Assembly: GCF_012932565.1 (NCBI RefSeq)
Contig: NZ_JABBYJ010000002.1
Coordinates: 186,001 to 250,000 of the forward strand
Direction of reading: 5' to 3'
Source: Sneathiella limimaris
GTDB lineage: Bacteria > Pseudomonadota > Alphaproteobacteria > Sneathiellales > Sneathiellaceae
Length of the DNA: 64,000 nucleotides
The position numbers and the translations under genes were made by a program. This document shows positions 8,477-16,519 of the stretch, one piece after another. Under the pieces are notes generated by a model. It did no database searches. It had not been told where the DNA came from and worked only from the letters and a program-made list of their open reading frames with translations. Each line of letters begins with the position of its first letter. Position 1 is the first letter of the stretch.

Positions 8477-8493
8477 TAAATGCGGAGCGTCAA

Positions 8494-9111
8494 ATGGGAA
8501 AAGGGCAACAAACCCGCGAGCGGATCATGGATATCGCGGAATCATCAATCCTCATGAAAGGCTTTGGGGCCACGTCAATTGACGAGATCATCGCAGAAGC
8601 TGAAATCACTAAAAGTGGCTTCTTTTATCACTTCAGGGATAAAAACGAATTGGCAAGGGCCCTGCTGGATCGCTATGTGGATCGGGAGGATGAGCTGCTT
8701 GATGATCTTTTCAACCGGGCAGCAGAACTGCATGATGATCCGCTCCATGCCTTTCTGATCGGGCTCAAGATGCTCTCCGAAATGATGGGAGATTTGCCGA
8801 ACGGTCATCCGGGATGCCTGGTTGCAACCATCTGCTATAATGAACGATTGTATGATCATGACATTCGGGAGAAGAACCGGGTCTCTGTCCTAAGCTGGCG
8901 GAACCGCTTCAAGGATACCCTCACCGAAATCGCCGAGATCTACCCGCCCAATGAACCTGTGGACCTGGATGACCTGGCCGATATGGTCTCCACCATCGTC
9001 GAGGGAGGCATTGTGATGTCCAAGGCCCTGCAGGAGCCGGAAGTCCTCGCCAAACAAGTGCTGCTGCTTAGATCCTACGTCAAAATGCTGTTCCTGCCGC
9101 GCAGCCATTAG
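8494..9111 (+). CDS. TetR/AcrR-family transcriptional regulator
   Basis: A 205-residue repressor-type protein. The N-terminal helix-turn-helix is clear: RERIMDIAESSILMKGFGAT, then SIDEIIAEAEITKSGFFYHF and DKNELARALL, the classic TetR pattern. The C-terminal half is an all-helical ligand-binding and dimerisation domain (residues 60-200) similar to the TetR_C subgroup with GHPGCLVATICY. GGAGCGTCAA precedes the ATG. It diverges from the homocysteine methyltransferase operon and may regulate it and itself. The ligand is unknown. Confidence 0.9.
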   Translation: MGKGQQTRERIMDIAESSILMKGFGATSIDEIIAEAEITKSGFFYHFRDKNELARALLDRYVDREDELLDDLFNRAAELHDDPLHAFLIGLKMLSEMMGDLPNGHPGCLVATICYNERLYDHDIREKNRVSVLSWRNRFKDTLTEIAEIYPPNEPVDLDDLADMVSTIVEGGIVMSKALQEPEVLAKQVLLLRSYVKMLFLPRSH

Positions 9112-9279
9112 GGCAAATGTGACCTCGATATTGCGCGGGGTTCCTTTAGACGCGCTGATCAAGCCAAAACGCCATAAAGGAACATACACTTAGACTGACA
9201 GATGGCTTTATTCTTTATTAACTGGATCACGCTAATTTGGACGCAGTATTCATATAAAGATTAGCATCGGTTAAGTTTC

Positions 9280-10338
9280 ATGTTCTTGCCTAGAAAATTG
9301 CTTCCTATAATTCTGCTTTGCCAGGCTCTTCTATTCACTGCATGCGATCAGCAAGAACAAACGGTTCATTCCTGGAAACTGCAAAGCCACGCTTCAGCTG
9401 ACAGCATTGACTATCAGGAACTTGTGAAGATGGCCGATAATATCCGGCTAATGAGCAATGGACGCCTGGATATTACCCCATACCCCTCTGGTCAAATAAT
9501 TGGTGGCGCCAACATCTTCAACGCTGTCGGTGATCGAACCATAGAAATGGGAAATGGGTGGCCTAACTGGTGGTCTGGACAGCATCCTGCCTGGGCAGTC
9601 ATGAATGCCGGTCCTTTTGATTTCATGAACCTTGATGCGTCCATGATGTTCTTCTTGGCTGGTGAAGGAACGGCCCTTGCCAATCAACTCTCAGAACCCG
9701 CCGGCATTATCTGGCGACCCGCATGGTGGCCCGGGATGGAATTTGGACTGCTGTCCAAAGACCCAATCCGGAATTTACAAGATCTGCAAGAAAAGCGGGT
9801 TCGGATCGGCCCTGGCCTTCCCAGCGAAGTCCTGGCGGAAGCATCCGGCGCCTATACCATTCCCTTGGTTCCAAGTGAAATCCGCCCCGCCTTGGAAGCT
9901 GGCAACCTTGATGCTGTTGAGTGGACCACTACAGCTGGAGCCTGGAATTTGGGGTTACAGGATGTCAGTAATCACGCCATCGTTCCAGCCATCTGGCAGC
10001 CGTCGGTGCTCGCTGACTTTCTGATCAACAAAACGGCTTATGCTGAGTTATCCGAAGACCTAAAGGCAATTCTAGAGACTGCAATTAAGAGCTACACGTT
10101 GACAACCACCCTGAAAGCCAAGGACCAGGATATTGATGCCCTGCAGCGCTTTCGGAATAGCGACACCGTATTTACCCAATGGTCAAAAGACGATCTGGCA
10201 CGATTTAGGCAAGCGTCAGACCGCATCCTCGACCGGTATAAGGAGCGAGACGAATTTTCTCGCCAACTAATTGAGAAAAAACAGGCCTTCAAAGCCAGAT
10301 ACAACAAATACTACGAAGTTTTTGGCTCTTATGAGTAA
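9280..10338 (+). CDS. TRAP-type (DctP family) solute-binding lipoprotein without a transporter
   Basis: A 352-residue periplasmic binding protein. The signal peptide ends in a lipobox LLFTAC with Cys22, so it is probably lipid-anchored. The mature part has the DctP-family fold; the segment RVRIGPGLPSEVLAEASGA followed by PSEIRPALEAGNLDAVEWTT (about residues 170-210) matches the ligand-clamping region with its conserved Arg. No DctQ or DctM membrane subunits are nearby. Instead a hybrid histidine kinase begins 42 bases downstream in the same direction. The likely job is therefore ligand presentation to the sensor kinase rather than uptake. The ligand is unknown; the family binds carboxylates and related acids. 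Confidence 0.82.
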   Translation: MFLPRKLLPIILLCQALLFTACDQQEQTVHSWKLQSHASADSIDYQELVKMADNIRLMSNGRLDITPYPSGQIIGGANIFNAVGDRTIEMGNGWPNWWSGQHPAWAVMNAGPFDFMNLDASMMFFLAGEGTALANQLSEPAGIIWRPAWWPGMEFGLLSKDPIRNLQDLQEKRVRIGPGLPSEVLAEASGAYTIPLVPSEIRPALEAGNLDAVEWTTTAGAWNLGLQDVSNHAIVPAIWQPSVLADFLINKTAYAELSEDLKAILETAIKSYTLTTTLKAKDQDIDALQRFRNSDTVFTQWSKDDLARFRQASDRILDRYKERDEFSRQLIEKKQAFKARYNKYYEVFGSYE

Positions 10339-10380
10339 GCGTATTTCCAGTCACCGTGTTGAGGGCATGTTCGAAATCAT

Positions 10381-12507
10381 ATGAAGAATGATCTCACCGT
10401 TAAGCTTGTTATGTTACTGACCGTCATCACGATCACGGTGATGGCAGTCTTTATCGGCCTTCGGCTTTGGATGAACTGGTACGAGTACAATAAAGAGATC
10501 GACGCCAAATTCCTAACCGTTAGTTCGCGCATTGCCAATACGGTGAACCCGACAATCTGGGAGATCTACCAAAAATCGCATGACCGCAAATATTCCCGAG
10601 AAGTTGCTCACGCAATTCTGGATGCCGAATTGAAAGACCCTCATCTGGTAGGTATCAAAGTTTACGGCAATTTCGGCCATCTCTTTATGGGTAAGATTAA
10701 AAAGCCAGATGGAAGTACTGTTGATTTCAGTGACGAACTCTATCGGGAAATTTCACCATCAATCGACAGGCACCAGCTCTATCCGATCAAACTAGATCAG
10801 ATGACCATTGGTAATGTGGAGCTGTTCTTCACAGAAGCTCCCTTGCGAGGCAAACTGCTGGAGAGCTTCCTGATCGATCTGGCGCAAACATTTACGATCG
10901 GCCTGGCAACAGTCCTCTTCCTCTTTTATGCCCTGAGGAAATCACTGGTCAAACCTCTTGTTGACCTGCAAACCGCAAAACAGGCGGTGGACAGTATGTC
11001 AGATGGCGTTGCCATTCTGTCACCCGATGGACAGATCCTGGAAGTCAACAACTCTTTCATCAAGCAAACCGGGTATGGCATTGAAGATGTGCTTCATGAA
11101 AAGCTGTTCATGTTTGAGCGCAACTCAGAAGAAACGCCAGAACTTTCAGAAATCTGGGAGATCGTAGAGCTAAAAGGGGTTTGGACTGGAGAGGTTGAAA
11201 CAACGCGCAAAGATGGCTCCCACTACCCTGCAAAGCTGTCCTTTACCTCTGTGCGAAAGGAAAGTGGTGAGGTGGCGAATAGAGTTGTTGTCATCCATGA
11301 CAACACGAACGAACACAGACTGCAACATTCCCAAAGAATGGAGACAGTTGGGGCTCTGGCAGGCGGCATTGCCCATGATATTAATAACGTTCTTACCCCG
11401 ATAATGGGTTGGGCAGAGCTGCTCAGCGAAGATCTATCTGATAAAGAGACCACCCACCGCGGCTTGACCCATATCCTGAAGGGTACAGAACGCGCGAAAA
11501 GCATGATCGACCAGATCATGAACTTTTCACGGATGAATACAAGCTCTGAACCCTATCAAGTCGACCTGAAACAACTGATCCTGGACTCCATCGGCTTTAT
11601 CCGGGCGACCTTCCCCTCCTCCATCCAGATTGAAACCGAATTGTCGGACCAAGACCTTTTTGTTTATGGGGATCCCGGGAAAATTGAGCAGGTTCTGATT
11701 AATTTATATACCAACGCCATGCATGCCATGGAAGAGCGAGGTGTTCTTACAATCAAGGCAGAGCTGTTAGACTCAAAGCGTCCCGGCTCTTCGGCGGCAA
11801 AGATGGTCCACATTTCTGTCTCCGATACAGGCCATGGGATCCCTGCTGATGTCCTGGACAAAATATTCGAGCCTTATTTCACAACGAAAGGATCTGGCAA
11901 AGGCAACGGCTTTGGCCTGTCCACTTCGATAGGGATCATCAACAAACTGGAAGGTGAGCTTAAAGTCGACACCCAAGTCGGTGTTGGATCGACATTTCAT
12001 ATTTGGCTCCCTTCTATCACAGCAAATCCGACAACAGCAGAAGACATCAGGTTGGACAAGACTTCGGCCGCTGCAAGGTTGCCCGTTGCCAATGACGCCG
12101 GCCTTTTTCAGGGTTTGAGGGTCCTACTCGTCGACGATGAAATTGAAAACCTGAAGCTTGGGGAAAACATGCTTGGCCGCCTTGGTTGCCATACGGACAT
12201 GTTCAGTGATAGCCAGCAAGCTTTGACCACGTTCAAATCCAACCCGGAAAATTATGACCTCTTGATCACGGATCAAAGTATGCCCCAGTTGCAGGGACAT
12301 GAGCTCTGTTTGGCGGTTCGCGAGATCACTCCCGAATTACCAATTATCGTCATTACCGGGCAGGACTTGTCCACCATTCACGATAAATACGGAACACTGG
12401 ACCAGATAACCAGCCTTCGAAAACCCTTTCGAGCCCAGCAACTCAAAGCCGCCATAACAAAACTGCTTGGCACCTACGAAAGAGAAAAAGTCACGGCAAA
12501 CCGATAA
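10381..12507 (+). CDS. Membrane hybrid sensor histidine kinase (PAS-HisKA-HATPase-REC)
   Basis: A 708-residue inner-membrane sensor. TM1 is at residues 8-30, an extracytoplasmic domain follows, and TM2 is at about 161-185. Then come a PAS domain (about 200-320, DSMSDGVAILSPDGQILEVN), HisKA with phospho-acceptor His332 in AGGIAHDINNVLTPI, and HATPase_c (N box EQVLINLYTNAMHAM, G box DTGHGIP, GNGFGLSTS). The C-terminal receiver domain has Asp631 in LLITDQSMPQ and the acidic pair VDDE. The architecture belongs to the group with a nitrogen-regulator-like H box (HDINN). With no separate response regulator nearby, the output partner lies elsewhere. It probably works with the binding protein encoded just upstream. 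Confidence 0.9.
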   Translation: MKNDLTVKLVMLLTVITITVMAVFIGLRLWMNWYEYNKEIDAKFLTVSSRIANTVNPTIWEIYQKSHDRKYSREVAHAILDAELKDPHLVGIKVYGNFGHLFMGKIKKPDGSTVDFSDELYREISPSIDRHQLYPIKLDQMTIGNVELFFTEAPLRGKLLESFLIDLAQTFTIGLATVLFLFYALRKSLVKPLVDLQTAKQAVDSMSDGVAILSPDGQILEVNNSFIKQTGYGIEDVLHEKLFMFERNSEETPELSEIWEIVELKGVWTGEVETTRKDGSHYPAKLSFTSVRKESGEVANRVVVIHDNTNEHRLQHSQRMETVGALAGGIAHDINNVLTPIMGWAELLSEDLSDKETTHRGLTHILKGTERAKSMIDQIMNFSRMNTSSEPYQVDLKQLILDSIGFIRATFPSSIQIETELSDQDLFVYGDPGKIEQVLINLYTNAMHAMEERGVLTIKAELLDSKRPGSSAAKMVHISVSDTGHGIPADVLDKIFEPYFTTKGSGKGNGFGLSTSIGIINKLEGELKVDTQVGVGSTFHIWLPSITANPTTAEDIRLDKTSAAARLPVANDAGLFQGLRVLLVDDEIENLKLGENMLGRLGCHTDMFSDSQQALTTFKSNPENYDLLITDQSMPQLQGHELCLAVREITPELPIIVITGQDLSTIHDKYGTLDQITSLRKPFRAQQLKAAITKLLGTYEREKVTANR

Positions 12508-12578
12508 ATGCCTTGGGGGCAGCCTTACCTTGGCCTCCCTTAATTTCCAGATCAAAACCTCATGGATAGGTCGGAACA

Positions 12579-12662
12579 ATTAGTGAGACCCTCGCGACCA
12601 AAACCGGCCGCACCGTAAGCATTGCACCCATGATGGACTGGACGGCTTATAGAATTAAATAG
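12579..12662 (+). pseudogene. dusA: Relic 5' end of dusA (copy 1, ancestral border)
   Basis: In-frame translation gives TKTGRTVSIAPMMDWT and then leaves the family sequence and stops (AYRIK, TAG at 12660-12662). TVSIAPMMDWT is the conserved N-terminus of DusA. In the frame, ATT stands at 12579 where a start codon would be expected, so the start is probably lost. The core CCCATGATGGACTGGACGG (12627-12645) is shared with copies 2 and 3, while the bases before it differ from them. I read this as the original chromosomal 5' end left behind when an element inserted. Confidence 0.85.
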
Positions 12663-12687
12663 TTGTTTTAATTAACATTTATTTTTC

Positions 12688-12736
12688 TTGGTACTGATTT
12701 GGTACCGCACAAAATACTCTAAAGCAATTTGGTACC
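12688..12736 (+). repeat. Arm-type direct repeats at the left end of island A
   Basis: Three copies of (T)TTGGTAC(C): 12688-12694, 12698-12706 and 12728-12736. TGGTAC units are spaced 11 and 30 bases apart, and the first lies 44 bases from the end of the dusA core. The same spacings recur at the left end of island B (15276-15323), which argues for binding sites of one recombinase family. Confidence 0.65.
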
Positions 12737-13152
12737 ACTGCGAAAGGAAAAGGCAACCGATATCCCTGTCCGACCTGGAAATTCGCCCGAACGTTCTCGT
12801 TTAGCTGATTTCTGACAGCACCAACCACATCCAGTTTCTGCCTAATGATCAACAGGGCGGTGGCAAGAGTCGCCGCAAATGATATTTCGAAAAGCTCCTT
12901 GGGTATCGACAACACTAAACTTCAGAAAATACGAACGCAATGGTGATCGCTACCAGTCTGCGGCTCACTCTCACTAAATCGTACCGGCTTTCTGGGCATT
13001 ACAAAGCAAACTGTACGCCCCTTCTTGATACCAGTAAATATTTGCTACAAGTCTAACCAGGAGATCACAGTAACAAAGATAGTTCCCTACATGACGGCGG
13101 CGAAGAGGGTTTCTTGGATAACACCGAATTCGCAAAAATATTCCGATTGAAA
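12737..13152. other. Left part of island A without a clear gene
   Basis: About 415 bases. A minus-strand open frame (12679-12915) and several short plus-strand frames exist, but none shows a ribosome site, domain or family I recognise. A plus-strand stretch around 13076-13165 reads plausibly as protein but has no start. It may be gene debris. Confidence 0.4.
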
Positions 13153-14049
13153 CTAGAAAATATGTTGTTTGAAATCACCGAGAACCAAGGGGTCTGCACA
13201 AGGTCGAGTGAGCAAGTCCTCGGCAATGCAGGCGTCACTTCGAGCGCTGTCAACCTCGTCCGTCCATACCTTCATCGAGGTTAAACGGTAATCGCCGAAG
13301 GCAGTTATCATTGCCACATCTGCCGCATCCCGACCATGTACCATTAGTATACGGCCAACCCGCGGTATATTGTGGCGCGGATCAAAAACATACCATTTGT
13401 TGTCCAAAAATACTTCGGCCCAGGCACAAAAATCTCCCGCACCTTCCACCTTGGCACCGATATCACTCAGATACCCGCTGGCATACCGGGCGGGTAAATT
13501 CATCGCTCGGCAAAGCGCAATAAACAAATGCGCAAAATCTCGGCAGACGCCAGTTCCTTCGCGAAAGACATCCACGGCCGTTTTTGTCGGACGACCGAAC
13601 CGATATCCAAAGACAACATTATTGTGTACCCAGTTTGAAATTGCCTGCGCTCGCTCCCAACCTGGTGGCGTGTTACCAAATAGTTCCCACGCTTTCACAA
13701 TGAGTTCATCGCTTTCACAGTATCTACTGGCCGTCAGGTAATACAGTAACTCGCTCGGCAGATCCCTTATCTCGTGTTGGTGCGCATTCCAGTTGAAAGG
13801 GTCAGGTTCTCCACTATCTTCCATCACACAGTCCGACCACAGGATTGTCGAACCCGCCGGCGCTTCAATGCGGGCACAACGGTTTCCAAAAACATCTGAA
13901 TAGTTTTCAATTACCAATTCCGGCTCAACCCGTATACGGTCAGTACCGAAAACCGGCGGCCTGACGGAAGGGTGCGGATATAGAGCCAACAGCATCGGTG
14001 TCTGCACCGGGCATTCAATGGTCATTTCAAATCCAATACGGATGAGCAT
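13153..14049 (-). CDS. Transglutaminase-like protein
   Basis: A 298-residue member of the bacterial transglutaminase/papain-like superfamily, in the subfamily beginning LIRIGFEMTIECPVQTPMLL. The core (about residues 130-230) has the nucleophile Cys169 in EGTGVCRDFAHLFIALCRAM and the Asp in KWYVFDPRHNIPR (Asp223). At the position where classical transglutaminases have His there is Cys208 (GDFCAWAEVF); relatives in this subfamily vary there, so activity is uncertain. A Shine-Dalgarno-like GGAATTAAGG abuts the ATG. It is the only intact-looking gene in island A. Substrate unknown; relatives are proposed peptidases or amidases. Confidence 0.82.
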   Translation of the reverse strand: MLIRIGFEMTIECPVQTPMLLALYPHPSVRPPVFGTDRIRVEPELVIENYSDVFGNRCARIEAPAGSTILWSDCVMEDSGEPDPFNWNAHQHEIRDLPSELLYYLTASRYCESDELIVKAWELFGNTPPGWERAQAISNWVHNNVVFGYRFGRPTKTAVDVFREGTGVCRDFAHLFIALCRAMNLPARYASGYLSDIGAKVEGAGDFCAWAEVFLDNKWYVFDPRHNIPRVGRILMVHGRDAADVAMITAFGDYRLTSMKVWTDEVDSARSDACIAEDLLTRPCADPLVLGDFKQHIF

Positions 14050-14589
14050 CCTTAATTCCTTTTACTTTCAACGTGAAGACACAAACTTTACAGATCCCTG
14101 TGGCCAGCATGAGCCAAAAATCTGACAACTGGACCGTCTCATCCACAATCAAACGGGAGTTCAACTTGAGACCTGCCGCGCCCGTGCTAAGATGATTGAA
14201 CGAACGGTTCGGAGTCTCGAAGACGTTATCTATCGCCGCTTCGTGGGCCTTGATCTGAGGTCTGGGGATCACGTCGTGTCGAGCGAAACGATGCAACAGC
14301 AGCAACATAACCGACACGGTCTTGTCCGCTCCAATCTGAGTGATGACAGGATCATCGAAATTTTCCAAATGATATTCTTTCGTTGGCCAGTACCGGAACA
14401 CACTTTTTGCAAAAGTTGCCGGATGGCCTTCTTTGGGAAACCTGCACAGATCTACTGCCGTTTCACATATTGGCAAATCAGGCTTTCTGGCAAGATCAGT
14501 ATGACTTATCGCCAGAAACTTTGTCGTTATTGATATTTCTACCTTCTACGATCAAAGAGACAGGGTACACGTTCCCGCTAGAATAGCAA
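14050..14589. other. Middle of island A, no recognisable gene
   Basis: About 540 bases between the transglutaminase start and the PocR remnant. Open frames exist on both strands (for example 14027-14476 minus, 14192-14533 plus), but they overlap each other and carry no family motif I know. Probably degraded coding sequence. Confidence 0.4.
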
Positions 14590-14945
14590 TGAATATTATA
14601 AAAGCGGCCATTGGTCAGAAAACTGTCTGTTCCGACGTTGCGATCAAGAAGCCGGTTTTTACATCCGTAAAGGTTGTAGCTGTGCCCCTCTTCAACAGCA
14701 TTCGCTAAGGCTGTGTCGCTTTCTAGGCAATTGGCACATGTTTGTTATTTTTACGATGAAACTGAGTAAATGCATCCACCAATTGGTTGCAATCAGGACC
14801 GTCCCATCAAGATCCAAAAGTGCTGTTACCATGCCGGTCGCATCAGAATATTTTTTGAGAAGTTGCGACAACTGTTCAAGGTCAATGAGCTCAGAGATAG
14901 AAACTTCAGACCGTGTATCCTCAACACCGACAACACTTTTCGACG
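14590..14945 (-). pseudogene. Frameshifted PocR-type ligand-sensing domain remnant
   Basis: Reading the minus strand through two single-base frame changes (near 14770 and 14740) gives a continuous PocR-like domain. The pieces are SISELIDLEQLSQLLKKYSD, ATGMVTALLDLDGTVLIATNW, then DAFTQFHRKNN, then TCANCLESDTALANAVEEG and YNLYGCKN. The cysteine pattern C-x2-C...ESD and the FHR motif are typical of PocR sensory domains, usually found at the N-terminus of histidine kinases, diguanylate cyclases or AraC regulators. No output domain follows, and there are stops in every single frame. The reading is my own alignment from memory. Confidence 0.55.
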
Positions 14946-15180
14946 TATGCAGTACTCACTTGATACCAATTTCCCAAGTGGAATTCATGTTTGGAAAACC
15001 ATGTATTATGTTAGCAAAGTATACGCATGTTTAGTTAATGGATTTTTAATGTTAGACAACGCAAAAAAGAACCCGGTTGTCAGATCTCAATTAAATAGTT
15101 CTAAAAAATGAGGAAGATTTTTACTTTTGTTTTTTGCCCAAAAACTTATATCTAAAATGTTGTTTTCATACGAGGCTTAA

Positions 15181-15258
15181 GTGACCAAACTCGATCGAAA
15201 AATTTGTACGGCGCCCATGATGGACTGGACGGATTTCAGGTATAATAAATTGAAGTAA
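15181..15258 (+). pseudogene. dusA: Truncated dusA 5' end (copy 2, island A/B junction)
   Basis: GTG at 15181 starts [18 protein letters not shown], identical in protein to the start of intact dusA (18644), then diverges to FRYNKLK and stops at 15256-15258. Over the first 54 bases only three differ from copy 3 (all within codons 2-4). GAGGC precedes both starts, so the upstream leader is shared too. This is the replacement 5' end brought by island A, later cut off from the gene body by island B. Confidence 0.88.
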
Positions 15259-15275
15259 TTGTTATTTTTATTTTC

Positions 15276-15323
15276 TGGTACTGATTTGGTACCATATGAT
15301 TCTGCATCAGAAGTTTTGGTACT
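15276..15323 (+). repeat. Arm-type direct repeats at the left end of island B
   Basis: TGGTAC at 15276-15281, TTTGGTACC at 15285-15293 and TTTTGGTACT at 15314-15323. Spacings (11 and 30 bases) and the distance from the dusA core (44 bases) equal those at the left end of island A. Confidence 0.65.
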
Positions 15324-15398
15324 GACGAGCTCTCAGCTCCCAGTTCTTTACAACTAAACTATCAAAAAATCCTCCACCTTGATCGGAACTGGACATAA

Positions 15399-16238
15399 TT
15401 AATCTCCTATCAGCGATAATAACACTTGCTCTTCCAGAACGGGGATCATTCTAAATAAGACTTCCGACTTAATTTTATTTGCCCTATAAAACATCCAAAA
15501 GGAAGCAGAGGATTTTAACCCCCAAAAGCATTCTTCTTTAAGGTCATCACAAACCTCCCACCGCACTAAATTACTGTTTTCATAGTACAAAAAAAGTTTA
15601 ACGCTATCTTTAGCGTATGCTTTATTCACCTGATACGAAGTATCTCCCAATTCACCAATACTGTAGTTCACTGAATCTTGAATTACCTTCTGATAGAAAT
15701 CTCTTTCAGACTGGTCCGGGTTCCTGATCTCCAGAGACTTCAATTCGGAGAACATATACCGTAAGATATTCATCAGCATTGCCTCAAAGCGCTCAACACA
15801 GACTCCACGAGAACAAAAACTTGGCATAGACGAACTAACAACTTTGAGTAGAAGCAATTTATCACTCAAAATTCGGGAAGCATCTACAGCCTTGCTTGTG
15901 AAACTTTTAGTTGTCCCATGGCTTCCAAACGCGAGAGGAGATATCCATACCTCACCCAATGGGCCGTCCGCTTCATAGCGACCTGGGAACACCACAAAGC
16001 TCCGTTTAATTCTGAACATCACTCCATTTACTTTTGCATTTAGAAAACCCGGATCGACATCATCATATCCAGGACACCTCTGAAGCGGTTTATCCTCACC
16101 GCTGTACAAAGAAGAGAAATTTTCCAGATAACTTCGACGCTTATCCCCTTTTAAATCGCAATCAACAGCAATAGAAAAATTTGTAAAAAGAAAAAACCCA
16201 ATTACAGAGAGGCTCAACCTGAAAGCTAATTTGTTCAT
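15399..16238 (-). CDS. Secreted hypothetical protein
   Basis: 279 residues with an N-terminal Sec signal peptide (MNKLAFRLSLSVIGFFLFTN to about residue 24, cleavage near SIA-V). The mature part is mixed alpha/beta with several Cys (DCDLKGDK, CPGYDD, CSRGVCVERF, CDDLKEEC), consistent with a periplasmic disulfide-bonded protein. I recognise no family. The ATG is 1 base after the stop of the 46-residue frame, and GGAG lies 7 bases upstream, inside that frame's last codons, so translation is probably coupled. It is cargo of island B. Confidence 0.6.
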   Translation of the reverse strand: MNKLAFRLSLSVIGFFLFTNFSIAVDCDLKGDKRRSYLENFSSLYSGEDKPLQRCPGYDDVDPGFLNAKVNGVMFRIKRSFVVFPGRYEADGPLGEVWISPLAFGSHGTTKSFTSKAVDASRILSDKLLLLKVVSSSMPSFCSRGVCVERFEAMLMNILRYMFSELKSLEIRNPDQSERDFYQKVIQDSVNYSIGELGDTSYQVNKAYAKDSVKLFLYYENSNLVRWEVCDDLKEECFWGLKSSASFWMFYRANKIKSEVLFRMIPVLEEQVLLSLIGD

Positions 16239-16239
16239 C

Positions 16240-16312
16240 TCACCACTCCACGACGGCCATGCCCTTGCCGTTGGGACGGACTGCGGGTTTTGACTTTTTT
16301 CCTTTGAAGACT
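16240..16312 (-). repeat. Repeated gene-tail sequence, copy 1
   Basis: About 70 bases whose minus strand encodes VFKGKKSKPAVRPNGKG and MAVVEW followed by TGA, closely matching 17096-17172. Each copy is followed within a few bases by the start of a different, unrelated gene. Confidence 0.65.
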
Positions 16313-16380
16313 TTTTCTTTCAGTTCCTGCGCAGTTTTCGGTAAATGGCTAGCGACAGATCCCACAACTTTATCGAACAT
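16240..16380 (-). CDS. Small 46-residue protein ending in the repeated tail
   Basis: Begins MFDKVVGSVASHLPKTAQEL and ends KPAVRPNGKGMAVVEW. GGGTGG lies about 7 bases before the ATG. The last 20 or so codons match a frameshifted copy at 17096-17172, so the sequence may be the surviving C-terminal tail of a larger protein rather than a free-standing peptide. Its stop overlaps the ribosome site of the secreted protein gene that follows. No family recognised. A longer frame to 16428 exists but lacks a better start. Confidence 0.45.
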   Translation of the reverse strand: MFDKVVGSVASHLPKTAQELKEKVFKGKKSKPAVRPNGKGMAVVEW

Positions 16381-16519
16381 ATTTGTCCACCCGTATGAAT
16401 TCAGAGGAAAATGGGCCTGATACAGCATAATCTGCTGCAGATATCAATGGACGCAAGTACTCAGCAGGTAACGGCTTATAAAAAGAATATCTTCGTTGAG
16501 TTAAAAATCTAACTAAATA

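Larger units (their letters stand above)
12627..15232. mobile_element. Island A: decayed element integrated at dusA
   Basis: Bounded by the 19-bp core CCCATGATGGACTGGACGG at 12627-12645 and again at 15214-15232, both within dusA 5' fragments. Integration of tyrosine-recombinase elements at the dusA 5' end is an established class of genomic island. The left end carries repeats resembling arm-type integrase sites. The 2.6-kb content is a transglutaminase-like gene and a broken PocR-domain gene; no integrase is visible. It is probably a deletion derivative that needs a recombinase in trans, or a fossil. Confidence 0.75.

Noticed and set aside
8302-8493. SAM-type riboswitch upstream of the homocysteine methyltransferase gene
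   Set aside because: No conserved helix set or terminator-like arrangement of a SAM riboswitch could be drawn; only short inverted repeats that fit a TetR operator better.
12679-12915. A 78-residue minus-strand frame at the left end of island A, considered as an integrase or excisionase fragment
   Set aside because: It shows none of the Arg/His/Tyr recombinase motifs and overlaps the arm-type repeats. No support for a function.
13153-14049. Cys208 in place of the transglutaminase catalytic His, as a sign of a new active site
   Set aside because: From memory, relatives of this subfamily vary at that position, so the substitution may be ordinary. It is noted in the gene entry only.
14027-14476. 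A 149-residue minus-strand open frame in island A as a gene
   Set aside because: It overlaps the transglutaminase start, has competing open frames on the other strand, no ribosome site and no family motif. More likely decayed sequence.
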